From CAYIRQ01 sp964365905 (GTDB lineage: Bacteria; Patescibacteriota; Gracilibacteria; Peribacterales; Peribacteraceae): a stretch of 16,055 nt of DNA. The notes beneath the pieces are model-generated. The model did not search any database. It was not told the DNA's origin and worked only from the letters and a program-made list of their open reading frames with translations. This document shows, one piece after another, positions 1-5,032 of this stretch. The DNA is taken from positions 1 to 16,055 of the forward strand of contig CAYIRQ010000018.1 of the NCBI GenBank assembly GCA_964365905.1. The letters run 5' to 3'. The translations under genes were made by a program, and so were the position numbers. Every line of letters begins with the position of its first letter. The stretch's first letter is position 1.

Positions 1-1
1 C

Positions 2-220
2 ATTGCGCAACAAATATCCGAAGTCCTGCGATGCATTGACGTCGCGGCGCATCTCATGAGCGCGCGACAACATGGCTCCAGTCTCCCCGAGGCCGTCTTC
101 CCGGAAAATTCCGTGAGGAGAAGAATGGAGAATCTCATGGAAATACAGCTCCAGGCAGGGAAGCTCCAAAACTCCGTGCATACGATATTTCAGGAGCGTC
201 AGGGGTTTTCGCGGCACTGA
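2..220 (+). CDS. C-terminal end of an unrecognised protein (partial, cut by window edge)
   Basis: The reading frame is open from the left edge to a TGA at 218-220, giving 72 residues that end in QERQGFSRH. The residues are mostly helical in character, with hydrophobic positions at regular spacing (for example EVLRCIDVAAHLM) and a basic RRRMENLMEI stretch. No start codon is needed because the gene enters from outside the window. I do not recognise the family. It precedes the lipoprotein gene by fewer than 20 bases, so the two may be co-transcribed. The alternative is a chance open frame, but no stop across 73 codons next to a tightly spaced gene favours a real gene tail. Confidence 0.5.
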   Translation: MAQQISEVLRCIDVAAHLMSARQHGSSLPEAVFPENSVRRRMENLMEIQLQAGKLQNSVHTIFQERQGFSRH

Positions 221-238
221 ACGTGCTACAGTGTGCGC

Positions 239-865
239 ATGTCTCGCTTGTTGCGCGCCATCCCCTTCACCCTCGTTCTCCTCACCGCCTGCAACTTCTT
301 TATACCGAGAGAACCCGCGGTCAATCCCGATCCAAATCACATCCACATGGATCTCGCAGTATGGATCGAGGGAAGACAGGTGGATTTCACGAATGCGAAA
401 TACATGTCGGGGGTTTCCACGGACGAAACCTCCCATGACGAAGAGGACGAATACCATCACAAGTACCTCCATCTGCATGACGGCATCGGCCATGTCATCC
501 ATTCCCATACACCGGGCCTCACGCTCGGGGAATTTCTCTCCTCCCTCGGTTTCCGGATGAGCGAAGAGTGCATGGATCTCGATACGGGAATCGCCGTCTG
601 TCCGCAGCGGGGGTACCGCTGGAGAATGTTCGTGAACGGGATCGAGCAACCCATGGAGCCGAACCACGTTTTCGGGGATCTCGAAAAGATTCTGCTCACC
701 TATCAGGGCTCTGATCCCGTGAGCGAACTCCGGATCAAGGAGCAACTGAAAGAAATGACTGATGATGCCTGTCTCTATTCGCGCACCTGCCCCGAGCGCG
801 GCGATCCGCCGGCAGAAAATTGTCTTGCGGATCCGGAGGTGCCGTGCGTCGCGCCTGTCGAGTAG
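239..865 (+). CDS. His/Cys-rich lipoprotein of unknown function
   Basis: About 208 residues. The N-terminus has Arg residues, a hydrophobic stretch and a lipobox (LLTAC), so it is probably a lipid-anchored protein exported by Sec and processed by signal peptidase II. I chose ATG 239 (MSRLLRAIPF); GTG 233 in the same frame would add two residues. The mature part is rich in histidine in its first half (NHIHMDL, HHKYLHLHDG, HVIHSH) followed by a TLGEFLSSLGF helix and an FVNG strand. The C-terminus carries a Cys cluster with CLYSRTCPERG and PPAENC, suited to disulfides or metal binding. Proteins with this HIH...HLHDG...CPERG pattern are, from memory, common conserved hypotheticals in CPR bacteria; the function is unknown. 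Its TAG stop lies inside a hairpin palindrome, and the DUF1624 gene follows 36 bases later. Confidence 0.8.
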   Translation: MSRLLRAIPFTLVLLTACNFFIPREPAVNPDPNHIHMDLAVWIEGRQVDFTNAKYMSGVSTDETSHDEEDEYHHKYLHLHDGIGHVIHSHTPGLTLGEFLSSLGFRMSEECMDLDTGIAVCPQRGYRWRMFVNGIEQPMEPNHVFGDLEKILLTYQGSDPVSELRIKEQLKEMTDDACLYSRTCPERGDPPAENCLADPEVPCVAPVE

Positions 866-890
866 AGACGTGCCGCCGGCACGTCTCTAC
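862..890. repeat. Perfect hairpin palindrome (REP-like) spanning the lipoprotein stop codon
   Basis: Perfect inverted repeat: the 14-base arm at 862-875 (GTAGAGACGTGCCG) is the reverse complement of 877-890, with one base between them. The TAG stop of the lipoprotein gene (863-865) is part of the left arm. It could work as an mRNA-stabilising hairpin. It lacks a following T-run, so it is a poor intrinsic terminator. The GTAGAGACG outer arm looks like dispersed intergenic palindromes known from other bacteria such as cyanobacteria. Confidence 0.8.
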
Positions 891-901
891 AATGAGGAAC
901 G

Positions 902-1669
902 ATGCCCGACGACCGCTATCCCGAGCTCGACGCTTTGCGCGGCATCGCCGTGATCCTCATGGTGCTGTATCATGTCGCATTCGATCTCGCATACTTCTAC
1001 GAGTGGGACATTCCTGTGACAGAAGACGCTTGGATGACGCTCGTGAACGTTACCGCAACGACATTTTTCCTCCTCATCGGGATTTGCTTTGTGATTTCGT
1101 GGGAACGTGCTTCGCGACAATTAGCTTTTAGCAGTTGGCATTTGGCTTTTTGGAAACTCTACTCCAAATACGTTCGCCGCGGACTGCTCATTTTCGCAGG
1201 AGGAATGATCCTGACGATCATCACCTACCTTTTTTCCCCAAACTTTTACATCAAATTCGGCGTGCTGCACTTCATCGGCGTGAGCACGCTGCTCCTCCCG
1301 CTCTTTACTCCTTTCAAGAAATGGAATGCCCTTCCGGGGATCCTCATCCTTATCGGTACCCGGATTGGGCGCCCCTCCGGGGCGCCCCTACACCCTTTTT
1401 TATTTCCCCTCGGCTTCCCGGCGCCCGGCTTCTCCTCCCTCGATTATTACCCTCTCGTCCCCTGGTTCGGCGTGATGCTTCTCGGCATAGCCATAGGCTT
1501 CACTCTCTATAGCCCGAAAAGGCATCCCTGCATCGAATTCCTTGAAAAAATTCCATATCCCCCGCTTCTCCTCGCCTGCGGACAGCGAGCACTGCTCCTC
1601 TATTTCGTGCATCAACCCGTCATCCTGCTCCTGCTCACATTGATCTTGGGAATGCCAATAATGACATGA
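902..1669 (+). CDS. DUF1624 / heparan-alpha-glucosaminide N-acetyltransferase-like membrane protein
   Basis: 255 residues, a polytopic inner-membrane protein. Family signs in order: the N-terminal ELDALRGIAVILMVLYHV (residues 8-25), which matches the [LVI]DxLRG(I/L)A..LM...H start of DUF1624/HGSNAT-type acyltransferases; LHFIGVSTLLLPLF (122-135); the DYYPLVPWFGVMLLGIAIG segment (181-199); and GQRALLLYFVHQP (227-239). These proteins are thought to move acyl groups across the membrane onto sugars or envelope glycans; the substrate here is unknown. A short GAGGA lies a few bases before ATG 902. Two repeats are translated inside it: residues 73-83 (QLAFSSWHLAF) come from a heptamer array in a probable cytoplasmic loop, and residues 153-165 come from a hairpin palindrome. 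The stop overlaps a potential ATG of the next gene (ATGA at 1666-1669). Confidence 0.85.
   Translation: MPDDRYPELDALRGIAVILMVLYHVAFDLAYFYEWDIPVTEDAWMTLVNVTATTFFLLIGICFVISWERASRQLAFSSWHLAFWKLYSKYVRRGLLIFAGGMILTIITYLFSPNFYIKFGVLHFIGVSTLLLPLFTPFKKWNALPGILILIGTRIGRPSGAPLHPFLFPLGFPAPGFSSLDYYPLVPWFGVMLLGIAIGFTLYSPKRHPCIEFLEKIPYPPLLLACGQRALLLYFVHQPVILLLLTLILGMPIMT
1119..1153. repeat. Tandem heptanucleotide array inside the DUF1624 gene
   Basis: Five adjacent degenerate 7-base units. The first is AATTAGC, the third AGTTGGC, the last TTTTTGG, and the general form is NNTT(A/G)GC. The array is translated as roughly QLAFSSWHLAF in a loop between membrane segments. Unit length and unit number match the array inside valS, although the unit sequence is different. 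Confidence 0.75.
1367..1387. repeat. GC-rich hairpin palindrome inside the DUF1624 gene
   Basis: The 9-base arms GGGCGCCCC (1367-1375) and GGGGCGCCC (1379-1387) are perfect inverted repeats separated by TCC. Read on the minus strand with flanking bases it begins GTAGGGGCG, resembling the outer arm of the palindrome at 862-890. It is read through in frame as RPSGAP in a stretch between the ILILIG strand and the conserved FSSLDYYPLVPW region, a place where the family would be expected to tolerate insertion. Confidence 0.7.
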
Positions 1670-1673
1670 GAAG

Positions 1674-1701
1674 CCTGATACCTGACACCTGTAACCTATC
1701 C
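1674..1701. repeat. Tandem heptanucleotide array at the cls start
   Basis: Four adjacent 7-base units beginning with CCT: CCTGATA at 1674, then CCTGACA, then CCTGTAA, ending with CCTATCC at 1695-1701. It fills almost all the space between the DUF1624 stop and the likely cls start at 1705. If translated from ATG 1666 it would give SLIPDTCNLS, which does not look like the start of a cardiolipin synthase. Confidence 0.75.
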
Positions 1702-1704
1702 GCC

Positions 1705-3144
1705 ATGCTCCTCGCTCTCTCCCTCCTCACGTACGCTGTCGGCCTCGCGCTCATCGTGCTCGTCATCATGCAACGGAAGGAGCCGACCGCAACGCTCGCA
1801 TGGATCCTCACGATCATCTTCATCCCGATCTTCGGGATTCTCTTCTACCTCTGGTTCGGGTTTGGCCGCATCGAGCGGAAGGTGCAGATGCGAAGGCGCA
1901 GCAACCGCAAAATCGCGGAACAGCTCCGGGAGATAGAACGCACGCTCATCCGAACCCACATTGTCCCCGAGTATGAACTCCGGGAACGCGTGCAGCACGA
2001 TCTCGTGAAGATGACGGAAGGTCTTTCCGCCTTTGCCGTCACGCACGGCAATCGCATCGAACTCCTCACGGATCCCGCCGCCGTGTTCACAAAGCTCCTT
2101 CAGGCGATCGATCAGGCACAGGATTCCATCCACATGGAGTATTATATTTTCCGGCGCGACGCAACGGGAAAGGCCGTGCGCGATCATCTCATCGCCGCCG
2201 CGAAGCGCGGCGTGATCGTGCGGCTCCTTGTCGACGGGGTGGGCTCCTGGGCGATCGGCGATGTCTTCATTCAACCCCTCAGGAAAGCCGGAGCTCACTT
2301 TGCGCACTATCTCCCCGTGACATTCCTGGGACGCCCCTGGCACTGGAATTTCCGGAATCACCGAAAGATCTCTGTGTTTGATGGGACAACCGCATTCATC
2401 GGCAGTCTCAATATCGGGGATGAATACCGGGAGCGGCAGCGCTCGCTCGACTTCTACGATGAGCAAATCGCCTGCGAAGGACCGGTCGTCGAGCAGTTAC
2501 AGGAAGTGTTTGCGGGAGACTGGTTCTTCGCAACAGGAGAAAATCTCGCGGAGCATAGGTATTTCCCGGTACCCGTTCGGTGCGGCGGAACGCTCGCTCA
2601 GGTTGTCGAAAGCGGTCCGGATGAGCCGACCCCGATGCTGCACGAGATGATCTGCGCGGCGATCCATGCCGCCCAGAAATCCGTTCGCATCGTGACGCCG
2701 TACTTCATCCCCGATCAAGCACTCCTCGTCGCGCTGCGGACAGCGGCGCTCCGGGGAGTCGCGGTGGAACTGATGGTTCCGGCACGCATGCCGAACCCGC
2801 ATGAGTGGGTCGTGTGGTACGCAGGCCGTTCCTACTACGAAGACCTCCTGGAAAACGGCGTCCGTATCTATGAATATCTGCCGGGATTCCTCCACGGAAA
2901 GGAAATTGTGGTGGATGGCTCCTGGGCCAGTATCGGGACCGCCAACATGGATATCCGCAGTTTCAGGCTCAACTTCGAGGTGAATATCAACGTGTACTCG
3001 AAGGACGCCGTCGCCATCCTCGAGGAGAACTTCCGGAAGAATCTCAAAAGCTGTCGCGAAATCACCGCTGCGGTGTTTGCGGAACGACCCGTACGAGACA
3101 GAGTGATTGAGAATGTGGTGCGGGTGCTCTCGCCGATTCTCTAA
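1705..3144 (+). CDS. cls: Cardiolipin synthase, phospholipase D superfamily
   Basis: 479 residues from ATG 1705. Condenses two phosphatidylglycerols (or PG with another phospholipid) to cardiolipin at the inner membrane. The N-terminus has two membrane helices, the first starting at MLLALSLLTYAVG and the second around TLAWILTIIFIPIFGILFYL, typical of ClsA/Cls. Two HKD catalytic motifs are intact: HRKISVFD (residues 219-226) followed by GSLNIGDEY, and HGKEIVVD (397-404) followed by GTANMDIRS. Length agrees with the family (about 480). An earlier in-frame ATG at 1666 overlaps the preceding stop and could allow translational coupling, but the 13 extra residues are coded mostly by a heptamer repeat, so I prefer 1705; neither start has a clear Shine-Dalgarno sequence. 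Its stop overlaps the stop of the convergent PHP gene by a few bases. Confidence 0.93.
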   Translation: MLLALSLLTYAVGLALIVLVIMQRKEPTATLAWILTIIFIPIFGILFYLWFGFGRIERKVQMRRRSNRKIAEQLREIERTLIRTHIVPEYELRERVQHDLVKMTEGLSAFAVTHGNRIELLTDPAAVFTKLLQAIDQAQDSIHMEYYIFRRDATGKAVRDHLIAAAKRGVIVRLLVDGVGSWAIGDVFIQPLRKAGAHFAHYLPVTFLGRPWHWNFRNHRKISVFDGTTAFIGSLNIGDEYRERQRSLDFYDEQIACEGPVVEQLQEVFAGDWFFATGENLAEHRYFPVPVRCGGTLAQVVESGPDEPTPMLHEMICAAIHAAQKSVRIVTPYFIPDQALLVALRTAALRGVAVELMVPARMPNPHEWVVWYAGRSYYEDLLENGVRIYEYLPGFLHGKEIVVDGSWASIGTANMDIRSFRLNFEVNINVYSKDAVAILEENFRKNLKSCREITAAVFAERPVRDRVIENVVRVLSPIL

Positions 3145-3920
3145 ATCCACACCTTCTGCCGATGCATCGCATGCCAAAGATACCGCATCGCGATCGTCAT
3201 CCCATCTTCGAGTGCCTCTTTGATCGAGAAAGGATACGAGAGCACCGCGCTTGTCCCGCGCCCGACGGCATCGAGGAAAGACGGCGCATCGTGACCGGGC
3301 GCATAGGTGCAGACATGTCCGCAGGCGCAGGCAACGTGCGCATCGGAGCCGCCGATGCGGAGGAGCTTCGTGAGCTGCGCGAGAAGATTCGCTTTGTCGT
3401 TCCGGCGATGACTCTGGACGCCATTGCAGATTTCGATGCCATCGAGAAGCGCGAGAATCTCCGTCCGCATCTCATCCGCAATGCAGTGAAAACGCCCGTT
3501 GCCGTACGGATGAGCGAGGGCGGAGAACCCGGAAAGCTCTTTTGCCGAGGCAAGAATGTCCGTCGCTGGCAAATGAATTCCTTTGCAGAAGAGATGCGAG
3601 CGGCAATGAGGCTCAATGACTCTCAGAAAAAAAGATTCGAGTTCCGAGGGGCGACGGAAATACACGAGCATGTGCACATTCTGATCCGAGGAAACCTCGA
3701 TGCCCGGGACAACGACAACATCGTTCGCCTTCTCACACGCTTCAATGGATCCCGCGATCGTATTGTGATCCGTGATCGCGACGCCGATCCCTCGCCTTTT
3801 TGCCCGCTCGAGAATCGTATCGACGCAAGGAAGGCCATCCGAAGCGGCGCTATGGACATGCATATCCACCCCAAGCCAGTCCGCAGGAATGCCCGCCCCG
3901 TCGCGAGAAAGTGTGAGCAT
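3141..3920 (-). CDS. PHP-domain metal-dependent phosphoesterase
   Basis: 259 residues. PHP motifs appear in the usual order: DMHVHSAASDG (residues 19-29), ITDHNT, VPGIEVSS, ALAHPYG, and GGSDAH near residue 195, supplying the His/Asp/Glu ligands for a two- or three-metal site. Stand-alone PHP proteins of this size include the YciV/RNase AM type (3',5'-nucleotide bisphosphate phosphatase and RNA 5'-end exonuclease) and other phosphatases. The motif pattern fits that group, but the substrate cannot be settled here. It has its own consensus promoter in the 61-base gap after the dehydrogenase gene. ATG 3918-3920 lacks a recognisable Shine-Dalgarno. The gene is convergent with cls and the two stop codons overlap. 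Confidence 0.85.
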   Translation of the reverse strand: MLTLSRDGAGIPADWLGVDMHVHSAASDGLPCVDTILERAKRRGIGVAITDHNTIAGSIEACEKANDVVVVPGIEVSSDQNVHMLVYFRRPSELESFFLRVIEPHCRSHLFCKGIHLPATDILASAKELSGFSALAHPYGNGRFHCIADEMRTEILALLDGIEICNGVQSHRRNDKANLLAQLTKLLRIGGSDAHVACACGHVCTYAPGHDAPSFLDAVGRGTSAVLSYPFSIKEALEDGMTIAMRYLWHAMHRQKVWI

Positions 3921-3943
3921 GAAGGATGTGAGTGTTCTTTGAT

Positions 3944-3972
3944 ATTATAACATGAAATTATATCTGTGTAAA
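3944..3972 (-). promoter_or_regulatory. Sigma70-type promoter for the PHP gene
   Basis: On the minus strand, TTTACA (3972-3967) and TATAAT (3949-3944) are separated by exactly 17 bases. The -10 box is a perfect consensus and the -35 box has one mismatch. The predicted transcription start is near 3937, giving a leader of about 17 bases before the ATG at 3920. Confidence 0.7.
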
Positions 3973-3981
3973 CTCCCTTCC

Positions 3982-4974
3982 CTATTTCTTCCTGCCATTC
4001 ACCCCCGGCATATCGCAAACCACTTTCTGTGGCTGCACGATGTGCGCCGGGATTTCCCCGCGCTGGAACTGGGCGATCGATTCGAAGCAGTCCGTGTACA
4101 TATTCCGCATGCTGTCATCGGCGTAGAAAGCAATATGCGGAGTGGTGACGACATTCGGGAAAGAAATCAGTTCACGGTTTTCTTCAAAATTCTTCTCGTG
4201 CTCCAGCACATCGAGGAGTGCGTACCGGATCTTCCCACCCTTCAGCGCAGCAACGAGCGCAGGGGTATCGATGAGCTCACCTCTCGCGGTATTCACGAGG
4301 ATCGCCCCTTTCTTCATGCGGTGCAGCGCAACATCGTCAATGACATGGTGCGTTTCCGCTATCGAAGGGAGATGCAGCGTCACGATATCGCTCTCTTCGA
4401 GAAGTTCGTTGAGCGGGACATATCGCACGCCATGATCCCGCTCCAGCGTTTCCTTCCGACACTTATCGAATCCAAGAATTCTCATTCCAAACCCATGCGC
4501 GATGCGCGCGGCTCGCTCTCCGATCTTCCCCGTTCCGATGATGCCAATGGTTTTCCCCCGCAGTGCCATGCCACGCAGCCCGTGGTAATCAAACTCCCCT
4601 CCCTCGACACGTTTGTCCGCCTCCGGAATGTGACGCAAGGTGGAGAGGAGAAGCGCGAAGACATGCTCCGCGATCACATGGGAACCGTAGTCTGGAACAT
4701 TGCACACCGTGATCCCCCGTTCCCTGCAGGCATCCAGATCGATGTGGTTATAGCCCACGGATCGCGTGCAGAGGAGCTTGAGCTTTGGAAACTTCCCGAT
4801 GATCGCCCGTGGGAAGGGAGAATAGATAAACGTCGAAATGATCTCCACATCTTTACAAGCGCTTATAAGCTCATCGCCCGAAAGCGCATGATCGATCACA
4901 CGCGCATCCGGCAAGCGCTCCCGAATCACCGATGCATCTTCGGCGTCGACTTCGAGAAAGAGAACGGAGGACAT
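3982..4974 (-). CDS. D-isomer-specific 2-hydroxyacid dehydrogenase (D-lactate dehydrogenase-like)
   Basis: 330 residues from ATG 4974. Catalyses NAD-dependent interconversion of a 2-oxoacid and a D-2-hydroxyacid in the cytoplasm; D-lactate formation in fermentation is the most likely role. Visible features: the substrate-domain strand MSSVLFLEV, the SVGYNHIDLDAC motif, the Rossmann motif IGIIGTGKIG, an Asp about 18 residues after the glycine motif (LGFD) pointing to NAD rather than NADP, catalytic Arg in NTARGELID, the acidic residue region LDVLEHE, and catalytic His in TTPHIAFYADD. Alternative starts are ATG 5025 and GTG 5028, with AGGA upstream; I prefer 4974 because the extra N-terminal residues are not family-like and are encoded by a hairpin palindrome (4990-5015). 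It lies directly downstream of valS and is probably co-transcribed with it. Exact substrate is uncertain. Confidence 0.88.
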   Translation of the reverse strand: MSSVLFLEVDAEDASVIRERLPDARVIDHALSGDELISACKDVEIISTFIYSPFPRAIIGKFPKLKLLCTRSVGYNHIDLDACRERGITVCNVPDYGSHVIAEHVFALLLSTLRHIPEADKRVEGGEFDYHGLRGMALRGKTIGIIGTGKIGERAARIAHGFGMRILGFDKCRKETLERDHGVRYVPLNELLEESDIVTLHLPSIAETHHVIDDVALHRMKKGAILVNTARGELIDTPALVAALKGGKIRYALLDVLEHEKNFEENRELISFPNVVTTPHIAFYADDSMRNMYTDCFESIAQFQRGEIPAHIVQPQKVVCDMPGVNGRKK

Positions 4975-4989
4975 GCCTTTACCGTAACA

Positions 4990-5015
4990 CAGCGCGGCCA
5001 CGGAGGGCCACGCTG
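4990..5015. repeat. Hairpin palindrome between valS and the dehydrogenase gene
   Basis: Inverted repeat: CAGCG (4990-4994) pairs with CGCTG (5011-5015) and GGCC (4996-4999) with GGCC (5006-5009), with one mismatch between the helices and a 6-base loop. On the plus strand it is followed by ATTTTC. In the direction of transcription (minus) it comes 18 bases after the valS stop. It may be an mRNA processing or attenuation hairpin or another small dispersed palindrome. Confidence 0.55.
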
Positions 5016-5032
5016 ATTTTCTCATCACATTC

